Source: Acetobacter vaccinii
GTDB lineage: Bacteria > Pseudomonadota > Alphaproteobacteria > Acetobacterales > Acetobacteraceae
Direction of reading: 5' to 3'
Assembly (NCBI RefSeq): GCF_008365315.1
Contig: NZ_CP043506.1
Span: 1,470,001-1,534,000 of the forward strand
Length of the DNA stretch: 64,000 bases
Part shown: positions 34,004-42,565 of the stretch, one piece after another
Numbering within the stretch: the stretch's first letter is position 1
How the letters are laid out: every line of letters begins with the position of its first letter
The notes under the pieces: model-generated
The model's database searches: none
What the model saw: only the letters and a program-made list of their open reading frames with translations
What the model was told of the DNA's origin: nothing
Program-made: the position numbers and the translations under genes

Positions 34004-34030
34004 CCCCGCCGGGCTAAAGGCCCGGCGGGG
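34004..34030. terminator. Terminator between ArsC-like gene and bacterioferritin
   Basis: CCCCGCCGGG (34004-34013) pairs perfectly with CCCGGCGGGG (34021-34030) around CTAAAGG. It sits between convergent genes and likely serves both. Confidence 0.8.
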
Positions 34031-34037
34031 GAGTGTC

Positions 34038-34523
34038 TTATTCCTGGTCCGGCGCTGCGGCGGAGTTCAGCTGGATATAGCGTTCGATACCGATCTGGCG
34101 GATCAGGTCGAACTGGCGGTCCAGGAAGTCTTCATGCTCTTCCTCGTTGGCCAGAATCTTCAGCAGCAGATCGCGGGAGACAAAGTCGCGCACGCTTTCG
34201 CAGTAGGCGATGCCTTCACGCAGGTCGGCCATGGCCTTTTCTTCCAGCTTTAGGTCGCATTCGAGAATTTCCTTCACGTCCTGGCCGATCAGGATCGTGT
34301 TCAGGCGCTGCACGTTGGGCAGGCCACCCAGGTACAGAATGCGCTCGATCAGCCAGTCGGCGTGGCGCATTTCCTCGATGGATTCTTCATATTCCTTCTT
34401 GCCCAGCTGGGTCACGCCCCAGTGGCGCAGGGTGCGGGCATGCAGGAAGTACTGGTTGATGGCTGTCAGCTCGTTGGTGAGCTGGAGGTTGAGATAGTCG
34501 ATAACCTTGGGGTCTTTAACCAT
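34038..34523 (-). CDS. bfr: Bacterioferritin
   Basis: 161 residues from ATG 34523, with AGGAAGG upstream. Ferroxidase ligands are all in place: Glu18, Glu51, His54, Glu94 and Glu127/His130 within the ANEEEHEDFLDRQ region. Met52 is the known haem ligand of bacterioferritins. It forms a 24-subunit shell that stores ferric iron and removes ferrous iron in the cytosol. Monocistronic; no bfd ferredoxin gene is adjacent. Confidence 0.95.
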   Translation of the reverse strand: MVKDPKVIDYLNLQLTNELTAINQYFLHARTLRHWGVTQLGKKEYEESIEEMRHADWLIERILYLGGLPNVQRLNTILIGQDVKEILECDLKLEEKAMADLREGIAYCESVRDFVSRDLLLKILANEEEHEDFLDRQFDLIRQIGIERYIQLNSAAAPDQE

Positions 34524-34678
34524 GGTCTTGTACCTTCCTGTCATAGGGTGCGTGTTGCACTATCTACTGTTTGTTGTGGGCTTATGCAAATAAAAAATTT
34601 TATTAAATCAGTATATTAAGAAGAATAATTCGCATTTGCGGATCAATGTTTCATTTACGCGTGATGTGTATTTGCGTG

Positions 34679-35701
34679 TTATTCCGAACTGGGGGGCAGT
34701 GGCAGGCCACGGCGGATGCTGGCGGAATAATCAGGGGCATCCGGCGTTGCCCCCTCGGGCCGCTGGATCAGGCTGCGGCGTTGCAGGTCTGCAAAAGGAA
34801 TATGCGTGTCCAGCAGGCCCAGGTCATAGGCAAGGGCTGCGGTATGGCCACTTAGCAGCACGCGCCAGTCAAACCGCCAGTGCAACTGCACCCCTGCACG
34901 GGTGAGGATTTCGGTCGTGCAGTTGGTGGTCAGCGTATTGTACCAGCGTGGGTGGTCATGCAGGGTTTTTATGGCGTGCAGATAGTTCAGGAACAGCGCC
35001 TTGCGTGTCTTGGCAGACAGGTCAAGGTGGTAGACATACACACGTTCTTTGCGAATATCGGTGCGTACGCCAATCAGATCACGTTCGTCCGCCACAACGT
35101 AGAACAACTCGTAATGGTGGAAAAAACCGGCAATGGCGGAATAGGGAAAAGTCTTCTGCCGCCGCGTTTCAATGGAAACCGCAAGGTGGCGGCCATCAGC
35201 AAACCCGAAGCTGAGAAAGACATGGGCAATGGCCGGGCCAGACCAGTAGGAGGTGATCAGGTCAACCGAGGTCACATCATCCGTATTAAAGGCAGCGTTA
35301 TAATACTGCGTTGTGTAATCGTCGGGTGTTTTGTAGCGGATATTGCGAATGTTCTCGATATACGCCGTATTGCCTTTAAAAATGACATTTGCAGGCACGG
35401 CGTATTCCGCCGCCCAGTCGCGGGTATTACGGGGCTGGTCGGTCAGATACCACGTCAGCCCGGCTGCGAGTAGGCAGCTTATGGCAATACGGCGCGGGGC
35501 TGCCGGGCGCACCAGCAGGCAAAGCAGCAGCAGGGCGGGAAACAGTATGGCCAACACACCGCGCAGCATGGGCGGTGTTAAGGTGGAGTACCAAAAGGCC
35601 GCTCCGCCATATAAGGCGATGGGCAGCAGCAGCCCCTGCAACAGCCAGCGCCCTATGCGGTGAGGGGGCGTAGCGGGGCGGGGCTGTAGGTTGCTCATCA
35701 T
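34679..35701 (-). CDS. Membrane protein with Lnb N-terminal (DUF4105) periplasmic domain
   Basis: 340 residues. Two to three membrane segments lie in the first 90 residues (LLLPIALYGGAAFWYS, AILFPALLLLCLLV, ISCLLAAGLTWYL), followed by a periplasmic domain with the DUF4105 features: HVFLSFGFADGRHLAVSIETRR, ELFYVVADERDLIGVRTDIR and NTLTTNCTTEIL. The Cys in TNCT is the family-conserved one, suggesting a cysteine-hydrolase-like role; the same domain forms the N-terminus of Lnb apolipoprotein N-acyltransferase. Its start overlaps the lipoprotein hydrolase stop (ATGA), so both are expressed together. Confidence 0.8.
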   Translation of the reverse strand: MMSNLQPRPATPPHRIGRWLLQGLLLPIALYGGAAFWYSTLTPPMLRGVLAILFPALLLLCLLVRPAAPRRIAISCLLAAGLTWYLTDQPRNTRDWAAEYAVPANVIFKGNTAYIENIRNIRYKTPDDYTTQYYNAAFNTDDVTSVDLITSYWSGPAIAHVFLSFGFADGRHLAVSIETRRQKTFPYSAIAGFFHHYELFYVVADERDLIGVRTDIRKERVYVYHLDLSAKTRKALFLNYLHAIKTLHDHPRWYNTLTTNCTTEILTRAGVQLHWRFDWRVLLSGHTAALAYDLGLLDTHIPFADLQRRSLIQRPEGATPDAPDYSASIRRGLPLPPSSE

Positions 35702-37704
35702 GGCTGCGAAAGGGCGGGCGCTTGCAGGTACTGGCCACCCATGCGGGTAATGTCGGCCTTGTCGGTGTTGTCCTGCAAGGCGGTTGCGGAGTGAGTGGCG
35801 GCAAGCTGCTGGAGCAGAATACGCCTGACCTCGGCAATGGTGATCGGGTTTGCCTGGGTGGAATGGCCCGAGTGTCGGACTACCAGTTCCGACACGGTGC
35901 CGGGTAGATGGGCACTGCTGTACATGACAACGCCATCATCCGCTGTTTTGAGCGGGCCATCGCCCAGCACGGGAATAATGGAGTATGTGTGCACATCAGG
36001 CGCAATCGGGGTTGCCGCCAGCGCACGGATAAACGGGCTGTTGGGCGACATGCTGTAAACACTGCCCAGGCGGCGGGGCCCCATGTCGGTTTTAATGGTG
36101 TCACCATTGCCTTTGATGATCTGGCCCATGGCGTCGGTAATACTGAATGGCAGCGTGACCATCCCCCCGATCAGATGCGCGATGGAAAACCCGGCGACGT
36201 AACTGCCCTGGTGCGGTGTGGCGATAAAAACAACCGAGCGTATGTCCGGCATGGGGGTGGGGAACAGCGCGGCCTGAAGGAAAGCGCGCGTCCGTGCGGG
36301 CATGTGCAGGCTGGCCAACGGGTGATGGGACAGGCTGTTCCAAAGCCTGTCCTGCGGGTTGATGACCAGCATTCGGGCCAGCAGCCCCCCCTGACTATGG
36401 CCGACCAGCACGATCTGCCCCAGTGCCGGGTCGGCCTTGGGGCCACCCAGGTCTGTGATGGCCTTGTCCAGCGCCTTGCGGAGTTGCAGGGCGGAATAGG
36501 GAATGGGGTTGCCCGTGGCATAGGAAAAAAACCAGAACTCAAAATGCTCGGTTATTTCAGGGTCTTCCAGCAGGTCATTGACCATGTCGGCCCAGCGGCC
36601 GGGGCTGGAGGCCGTGCCGTGTATCAGCACGACAGGAATATGCCCCGGCTTGTGGGGTTCAATGCTGACAAGCTGTGCCTTGTGGGTGCCGTCAAAAAAA
36701 CGACCGTCCAGAAAACCCTTGTATTCGCTTGACCAGTCCACATTCTGGTTCAGGCTGATGGCACGTGTGGCGGACTGGTCATACTGGAGGGGCGGGGTAT
36801 TCTGCGCCTGTGTGCCGCTCTCGGCCCCATCCATGCTTTTAAGGATCAGGCGGCCCATAATCCGGTCTGACAGCACCTGCCTGCGCGGGTCGGGGATTTG
36901 CATGAACAGGCTGACGGGCACACGCAGTTTGTCAGAGACAGTCAGTAAGGTCTTGCTCTGGCCCGCCGTGTTCTGGGTGGGTTTTATGGCGACTGCGGCC
37001 AGTGGTTCGCCCATGCCCGGCTTGCTGTAAATATTTTTCAGCCCCGAGACAGACAGCCGCGCCGTGGGTTGGAAGTCTGTCAGAGTATAGCCGTGCCACA
37101 GGCGCTCGGTCGGGTCGGCTGACAGGTCCAGCGTGCCAATGGGCAGGGTCCAGCGTTGGCTCTGGGGGTCAACCGGGGTGCCCATGGCCTCTGTCAGGGC
37201 CAGCATGTAAATGTCGCAGGCCTGGCGGAAATGGGGGTTATAGGGGCTTGGCCGGTCTTGCGGTGGGGCGTCGGGTGTCAGGTAGGCGTAAGCATACAGG
37301 GCGGCCACCATAAAGCGGGCACGGTCACGTTGCCTGCGGCCCAGATCGTAGCTGAGTTCGGCCAGGGCAAAGAGCTGGTCGGGCAGGTTGGGGGTGCTAA
37401 ACCCGGCCTGTGTACTGCTGCGCAGGCTGGCCAGCGCCAAGGCTGGGTCTTTACGCCAGAGTTTTTGCAGGTTCTGGCGTTCAAGCACAATGCGGGTGGT
37501 GGTGCTCAGGTGGTGCCCGTCCAGCGCGCTCTGGCTGCGTTCGCGGTAGGCGTCCTCAAGACCAAGGCGCTGGATGGTGACCGGGGGGGTGCAGCCTGCC
37601 AGTAAGATACAGGTCAACAGGCTGGCCAGCGCTCCGCCGCGCCGCACGGCAGCACCATAGGGGGGGGATGTGGTGGGGCGTGGGGGCAGGGGCGTATGGG
37701 GCAT
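35698..37704 (-). CDS. Lipoprotein with alpha/beta hydrolase domain
   Basis: 668 residues. The N-terminus ends in a lipobox (LLAGC, Cys38). The first 300 residues have no recognised domain; the rest is an alpha/beta hydrolase: VVLIHGTASSPGRWADM, the nucleophile elbow VLVGHSQGGLLARML, and a late His in VVRHSGHS. It is probably an envelope esterase or lipase anchored to a membrane. It lies 5 bp downstream of siroheme synthase and overlaps the Lnb-domain gene, forming a three-gene operon of unrelated-looking functions. Confidence 0.82.
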   Translation of the reverse strand: MPHTPLPPRPTTSPPYGAAVRRGGALASLLTCILLAGCTPPVTIQRLGLEDAYRERSQSALDGHHLSTTTRIVLERQNLQKLWRKDPALALASLRSSTQAGFSTPNLPDQLFALAELSYDLGRRQRDRARFMVAALYAYAYLTPDAPPQDRPSPYNPHFRQACDIYMLALTEAMGTPVDPQSQRWTLPIGTLDLSADPTERLWHGYTLTDFQPTARLSVSGLKNIYSKPGMGEPLAAVAIKPTQNTAGQSKTLLTVSDKLRVPVSLFMQIPDPRRQVLSDRIMGRLILKSMDGAESGTQAQNTPPLQYDQSATRAISLNQNVDWSSEYKGFLDGRFFDGTHKAQLVSIEPHKPGHIPVVLIHGTASSPGRWADMVNDLLEDPEITEHFEFWFFSYATGNPIPYSALQLRKALDKAITDLGGPKADPALGQIVLVGHSQGGLLARMLVINPQDRLWNSLSHHPLASLHMPARTRAFLQAALFPTPMPDIRSVVFIATPHQGSYVAGFSIAHLIGGMVTLPFSITDAMGQIIKGNGDTIKTDMGPRRLGSVYSMSPNSPFIRALAATPIAPDVHTYSIIPVLGDGPLKTADDGVVMYSSAHLPGTVSELVVRHSGHSTQANPITIAEVRRILLQQLAATHSATALQDNTDKADITRMGGQYLQAPALSQP

Positions 37705-37709
37705 GGGGG

Positions 37710-39116
37710 TCAGACCGTCACTGGGCTTACGCGGTGGTTGATGACCTGGCCAATAATCAGCAGCGCCGGGCTTGATGCCTTTTGCTGTACAGCCAGATCA
37801 GGCAGTGTTTCCAGCGTGCCGGTGATCACCCGCTGGTCGGGGGTTGTGCCGCGTTCCACCAAAGCGGCGGGCCAGTCGGGTGGCAGACCGTGGGCGGTCA
37901 GCCTGGCGCAGATATGGGGCAGGGTGGACAGCCCCATGTAAATGACAACGGTCTGATTGTGCCGGGCTACGGCGTCCCAGTCCAGTGTGATGCTGCCATC
38001 GGCTTTGGCATGGCCGGTCATGAACAGGCAGGATTGTGCACAGTCGCGGTGTGTGAGCGGAATCCCCGCGTAGGAGGCACAGCCATTGGCAGCGGAAATG
38101 CCCGGCACAATGCGGAATGGCACGCCAGAGGCGGCCAGTGTTTCCATTTCCTCCCCGCCGCGCCCAAAAATAAAGGGGTCCCCCCCTTTCAGGCGGAGCA
38201 CGCGTTGGCCCGCCTGAGCACGGCGCACCAGCTCGGCGTTAATGCCTTCCTGCGGCAGGGTGTGTTTGTTGCGGCTTTTGCCCACAAATATCCGCTCTGC
38301 ATCACGGCGGACATAATCCAGAATGCCGGGGGCTACCAGATTGTCATACAGCACGGCATCAGCGTCCTGCATCAGGCGCAGGGCGGCAAGGGTCAGCAGG
38401 TCCGGGTCACCCGGTCCGGCCCCGACAAGCCAGACCTCGCCCCGCTGGGTGTGGTTGGCCAGCAGGCTGTCCAGCTCCTGCCGGGCCTGCTGGGTCTGCC
38501 CTTGGCGGGCCAGATGCCCGCCCATACCGTCCAGGAACCGTTCCCAGAGCTGGCGGCGCTCGGCAGGGTCGGGCAGTTTCTCACGCAGCCAGTGGCGCTG
38601 GGCCTGCATGAAGGCGGCCAGACGGCCAAGCCCCGCGGGCATGATTTCCTCTATACGTGCGCGCAGGCGGCGGGCCAGAACGGGGGCAGCCCCCCCGGTG
38701 GACACCGCAATCTGCACCGCCCCCCGGCTGACAATGGCGGGGGTGATGAAGCTGGAAATTTCAGGGTCATCCACCGCGCAGACAGGAATACCATGGTCCT
38801 GGCACAGCGTGGCCAGTGCGCTGTTCAGCCCCCGGTCGTCTGTTGCCAGATAGGCCAGACGGTAACGGGGGGCCAGCAGGGTTGCGGCATCTTCTGGCCG
38901 GGCATGGGTGGCTTTGTGCGTTATGGCACCTTCGTCCGCCAGTTGGCGCAGTTCTGCGCAGAGTGTGGCGGAGACAACATGCACCTGTGCCCCGGCCCCC
39001 AGCAGAAGCCGCACCTTGTTGGCCGCAACCTGCCCCCCGCCCACGACCAGGGCTGGCGCATCGGCCATGCGGAGCATAACAGGAAACCAGGCTGACGGAT
39101 CGGATGATGGCTGCAT
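37710..39116 (-). CDS. cysG: Siroheme synthase
   Basis: 468 residues from ATG 39116, the usual CysG length. N-terminal part: precorrin-2 dehydrogenase/ferrochelatase with NAD site VVGGGQVAANK at 24-34. C-terminal part: uroporphyrinogen III methyltransferase with VGAGPGDPDLLTLAALRLM, LRLKGGDPFIFGRGGEE and PGISAANGCASYAGIPLTHR. It makes siroheme, needed by sulfite and nitrite reductases, and precorrin-2 also feeds cobalamin. A cobalamin riboswitch lies upstream but on the other strand, so it does not control this gene directly. Confidence 0.95.
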   Translation of the reverse strand: MQPSSDPSAWFPVMLRMADAPALVVGGGQVAANKVRLLLGAGAQVHVVSATLCAELRQLADEGAITHKATHARPEDAATLLAPRYRLAYLATDDRGLNSALATLCQDHGIPVCAVDDPEISSFITPAIVSRGAVQIAVSTGGAAPVLARRLRARIEEIMPAGLGRLAAFMQAQRHWLREKLPDPAERRQLWERFLDGMGGHLARQGQTQQARQELDSLLANHTQRGEVWLVGAGPGDPDLLTLAALRLMQDADAVLYDNLVAPGILDYVRRDAERIFVGKSRNKHTLPQEGINAELVRRAQAGQRVLRLKGGDPFIFGRGGEEMETLAASGVPFRIVPGISAANGCASYAGIPLTHRDCAQSCLFMTGHAKADGSITLDWDAVARHNQTVVIYMGLSTLPHICARLTAHGLPPDWPAALVERGTTPDQRVITGTLETLPDLAVQQKASSPALLIIGQVINHRVSPVTV

Positions 39117-39259
39117 GCCGCATGAGCAAGCAGGCTTTGCCCTCGGATGCAAGAGAGAATACGCGCTTTTCCCCGGTGGTGTGTCATGGATGCGGGCGTG
39201 CAACGCATGGTTTTTGCTCGCACTGGCGGGTGTGGGGCGGTAGTGTCGGGCCTGACGGT

Positions 39260-39449
39260 CGATGGTGCCGCGCAAGCGGCTGAAAAGGGAACACCGTAAG
39301 CCCAGCGCCACAGGGCAAGTCGGTGGCTGTGCCCGCAACTGTAGGCAGCCGTCTGGCTCCGGCACCCGTGTTTCGGGTAGTCACTGGCCCTGTGGGGCCG
39401 GGAAGGCAGGAGGCAGGGGAGAGGCTGCAAGTCAGGAGACCTGCCATCG
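39260..39449 (+). promoter_or_regulatory. Cobalamin riboswitch
   Basis: All main landmarks of the B12 aptamer are present in order on the plus strand: a closing stem CGATGG (39260-39265) with CCATCG (39444-39449), the AAAAGGGAA segment, GCCCGCAACTGTAG, the GTCACTGG...CCGGGAAGGC block, and the B12-box-like GCAAGTCAGGAGACCTGCC near the 3' end. After it comes a GC-rich hairpin (CCCGC..GCGGG, about 39468-39485) that could block the ribosome site of the gene at 39502. It would repress that gene when adenosyl- or methylcobalamin is plentiful. Confidence 0.88.
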
Positions 39450-39501
39450 TCTTTTTCAGCCATGTCACCCGCCGGGACCAGCGGGGGGCAGAGTAGCCTG
39501 C

Positions 39502-39915
39502 ATGATTTTCAGCCCCTTGCCCCCTCAGGGGCGCTCCTACCCTGCCACTGGGGGCGGGGCGGCGGAGATGCACCCATTGGTGCGGCATCTGCTGTCCCTT
39601 GCGCCAGACCGGGCTACCGCCCTGCGCGTGCATGACGGCCCCCCTTTGCAGGAGGAAGCCAGCCTGCAACAGGCGGGGGCGCAGATACTGCACAGCCTTG
39701 TCGGGGCAGTGCCTGCCGAATTTGCCGCACGTGGCACCCGGCTTGAAACGGTGTTTCGCCCTTTGCTGGACGAGGCTCTGGCTCTTGCCCTGCGTGTTCG
39801 CTTTCCGGGGGCTGCGGCATCTCCGGCAGGGCAGGCTATTGTGCAGGCCTACGTGGCTGCTCAGCAGGTTGTTGGGGCGCAGCGGGCAGCCATGGCGTTA
39901 TATTGCGCACGCTAA
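39502..39915 (+). CDS. Unknown protein under cobalamin riboswitch control
   Basis: 137 residues from ATG 39502, the first start after the riboswitch. No signal peptide or membrane segment. It is Ala/Leu-rich and mostly helical in style (MHPLVRHLLSLAPDR, AGAQILHSLVGAVPAEFAARG, AGQAIVQAYVAAQQVVG). An internal ATG at 39568 would give a shorter product starting MHPLV. I recognise no cobalamin or cobalt transport family in it. Because of its control element it should take part in cobalamin supply, salvage or a B12-free backup. No other plus-strand gene follows before eutB. Confidence 0.6.
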   Translation: MIFSPLPPQGRSYPATGGGAAEMHPLVRHLLSLAPDRATALRVHDGPPLQEEASLQQAGAQILHSLVGAVPAEFAARGTRLETVFRPLLDEALALALRVRFPGAAASPAGQAIVQAYVAAQQVVGAQRAAMALYCAR

Positions 39916-39946
39916 GCTTGTAATCCTGGTGCGGCTTGGAGGCAGG

Positions 39947-40996
39947 TCAGCGATCGCCCAAGCCTGCCTTCTGCCGCCAGTGGCGGGGTGAAAGCCCGCT
40001 CCATTTCCTGAAAGCCCGGCTGAAGGCGCTGGTTTCGGAATATCCCAGCTGGGTCGTAATGGTGCTTATGTCGTGCTCTGGCAGGCGCAGCAGACGTTGG
40101 GCTTCGGCATAGCGCACGCTTTCCAGCAGGCTGGAATAGGACAGGCCCTGCTCGGCCAGCCTGCGTTGCAGGGTCCAGGTGGGCATGTCCAACTGGGCCG
40201 CCAGTGTGGCGATGGTATTTGCACCTGTGGGCAGGTCACGCAGGATGAGGGCATGTGCCTGTTCGCGCAGCGTCTGGGGCTGCGCTACGGCAGGGGTATG
40301 CCCGCGGGCAAGCGCAATCAGGGAAGCCCGCATGATATCCAGCATGACAGGGTTGGCGTCGGGCATGGGGCGGTGCAAGTCCGCAGTGCGGAAGACCAGA
40401 GCATTCACACTCTGCCCGAAGTGGACATCAGCCTGAAACGCATCCCGGTGGGCGTTTGCCTGTTCGGGCTGGGGGTGGGTAAAGCAGACGGCTTGGGGTG
40501 TCCAGTCTGGCCCCAGCGCATGGCGCAGCAGGTTGGTGAACATGCCCAGCGTCAGTTCCGCATCATGGCGGCGTTCTGTAATGGCCGGGTCCAGAATGGC
40601 GTATTCCAGCCGTATCAGGGGGCCTGCGCGCACCAGGCGGGTGTGGGTCAGGGCCTGATGGTAGCCAAAGTGTGTAGCCAGGTTGCTGACAGCCTCCTCC
40701 ACCGTGGCGGAGAGCAGGGCCACAAAGCCGATCAGCCCCAGCATCTGGGGTTGGAACTGCTGGCCAAACCACAGGCCCAGATTGCCGTCCCCTGTCTCCC
40801 GCGCGGCTTCGTGGAACAGGCGGCAGTATCCATCCAGGCTCAGCCGGTCGGTGGGCATGGCAAACTGGCGGGTGCACAGCCCGGCCCGGCCCGCAATGCG
40901 GTCAATGTCGCCGCCGCGCTCGGTCATGAAACGTTCAACGCCTGCCGCCGCGGCGGCCAGAACGCCGGGGGGTGATGCGCTGTCAGCCGGAGCCAT
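39947..40996 (-). CDS. AraC family regulator, likely of eutBC
   Basis: 349 residues from ATG 40996, preceded by AAGGA; the frame is open to 41191 but without a better start. The C-terminal 100 residues hold two helix-turn-helix units (TIATLAAQLDMPTWTLQRRLAEQG and ISTITTQLGYSETSAFSRAFRKWSG..PRHWR). The N-terminal 200 residues are of the arabinose-binding-like type found in OruR/ArgR-style regulators, with GLIGFVALLSATVEEAV. It is divergent from eutB across about 180 bp, the usual place for its activator. Confidence 0.85.
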   Translation of the reverse strand: MAPADSASPPGVLAAAAAGVERFMTERGGDIDRIAGRAGLCTRQFAMPTDRLSLDGYCRLFHEAARETGDGNLGLWFGQQFQPQMLGLIGFVALLSATVEEAVSNLATHFGYHQALTHTRLVRAGPLIRLEYAILDPAITERRHDAELTLGMFTNLLRHALGPDWTPQAVCFTHPQPEQANAHRDAFQADVHFGQSVNALVFRTADLHRPMPDANPVMLDIMRASLIALARGHTPAVAQPQTLREQAHALILRDLPTGANTIATLAAQLDMPTWTLQRRLAEQGLSYSSLLESVRYAEAQRLLRLPEHDISTITTQLGYSETSAFSRAFRKWSGLSPRHWRQKAGLGDR

Positions 40997-41176
40997 GCGG
41001 TCCTTGTCCTGCGTGGTGTGGCAGCACATGGGGTGTGCCGCGTGTGACCAAGTGTCAAGAATTTGTGCGATGCGGTCAAGCCGTGGACGGGCGGACATGA
41101 TACGTTGCATGATCGAACCAAGGGGCATGCCAGCCCATGCCCAAGGTGCTGCCAGTTGGGAGAAGGGACAGGTCGG

Positions 41177-42565
41177 ATGGCGTATCAGCATGCCCTGGGG
41201 GGTGAAACCTATCGTTTCGACACCTTGCAGCAGCTTCTGGCGGTGGCCTCACCCGCCCGGTCGGGGGACCAGCTTGCGGGGCTTGCCGCCGGGTCAGACG
41301 CCCAGCGCGTGGCAGCCCGCCATGCGTTGGCCGACCTGCCGCTGGACACATTCCTCAAGACCGCGCTGGTGCCGTATGAGGCGGACGATGTGACCCGCCT
41401 GATTATCGACACGCATGACGCGGCGGCCTTTGCGCCTGTGTCCCATATGACAGTCGGCCAGTTCCGCGACTGGCTGCTGTCGCACGAGGCCGATAGTGCT
41501 GCCCTGGCGGCTGTAGCGCCGGGGCTGACGCCGGAAATGGTGGCTGCAACCAGCAAGATCATGCGCAATCAGGATCTGATGAGTGTGGCCCGCAAGGTAC
41601 GGGTTATTACCCGTTTCCGTAACACCATCGGGCTGGAAGGGTGCCTGACCACGCGCCTGCAACCCAACCACCCGACAGATGACCTGAAAGGCATTGCGGC
41701 GTCCACGCTGGATGGCCTGCTGTGCGGCATGGGGGATGCGGTTATAGGCATTAACCCCGCGACAGACAGTGTCGCCAATGGTCTGGCGTTGCTGGACATG
41801 CTCGACCATGCCCGCCAGCTTTATGACATTCCGACCCAGACTTGCGTGCTGACCCATGTGACCAACACGATCGAGATCATGAACCGCGGTGGCGCGGTGG
41901 ATCTGGTGTTCCAGTCCATTGCCGGGACACAGAAGGCGAATGAGGGCTTTGGCGTCACCCTTGGTATTTTGCAGGAGGCGTATGAGGCTGCTCTGTCGCT
42001 TGGGCGCGGCACGCTGGGGCAGAATGTCATGTATTTTGAAACCGGGCAGGGTGCCGCCCTGTCAGCCGGGGCGCACCATGGTCTGGACCAGCAGACAGTG
42101 GAGACCCGTGCCTATGCCGTGGCCCGCGCTTATAAGCCGCTTCTGGTCAACACGGTGGTGGGGTTTATCGGTCCTGAATATCTGTATGACGGCAAACAGA
42201 TTATCCGTGCCGGGTTGGAGGACCACTTCTGTGCCAAGCTGCTGGGCGTACCCATGGGGTGCGATGTCTGCTACACTAACCACGCTGAGGCTGATCAGGA
42301 TGATATGGACACCCTCATGGTGCTGCTGGCCACGGCGGGCATTACCTTCCTGATCGGGGTACCCGGCGCGGATGATGTGATGTTGAATTACCAGAGCCTG
42401 TCTTTTCATGACATTCTGACCCTGCGCAGCCTGGTGGGGCTACGTCCGGCACCGGAATTTGCCGCCTGGCTGGACAGGATGGGCCTGTATGATCAGGCGC
42501 GGGAGCGCATGCGCGCCCTTAGCCCCAGACAGAGCCTACTGGCAGGCATGGCAGGTGTAGCATGA
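41177..42565 (+). CDS. eutB: Ethanolamine ammonia-lyase large subunit
   Basis: 462 residues (E. coli EutB 453). From ATG 41177 it begins YQHALGGETYRFDTLQQLLA. Family marks: KVRVITRFRNTIGLEGCLTTRLQPNHPTDD, GDAVIGINPATDSVANGLALLD, TCVLTHVTNTIEIMNRGG, SIAGTQKANEGFGV, and FIGPEYLYDGKQIIRAGLEDHFCAKLLGVPMGCDVCYTNHAEADQDD. It splits ethanolamine into acetaldehyde and ammonia using adenosylcobalamin. Coupled to eutC by a 4-bp overlap. Confidence 0.96.
   Translation: MAYQHALGGETYRFDTLQQLLAVASPARSGDQLAGLAAGSDAQRVAARHALADLPLDTFLKTALVPYEADDVTRLIIDTHDAAAFAPVSHMTVGQFRDWLLSHEADSAALAAVAPGLTPEMVAATSKIMRNQDLMSVARKVRVITRFRNTIGLEGCLTTRLQPNHPTDDLKGIAASTLDGLLCGMGDAVIGINPATDSVANGLALLDMLDHARQLYDIPTQTCVLTHVTNTIEIMNRGGAVDLVFQSIAGTQKANEGFGVTLGILQEAYEAALSLGRGTLGQNVMYFETGQGAALSAGAHHGLDQQTVETRAYAVARAYKPLLVNTVVGFIGPEYLYDGKQIIRAGLEDHFCAKLLGVPMGCDVCYTNHAEADQDDMDTLMVLLATAGITFLIGVPGADDVMLNYQSLSFHDILTLRSLVGLRPAPEFAAWLDRMGLYDQARERMRALSPRQSLLAGMAGVA

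Noticed and set aside
37782..39095. 437-codon plus-strand frame opposite cysG
   Set aside because: CysG is unmistakable on the minus strand and the opposite frame has no recognisable features.
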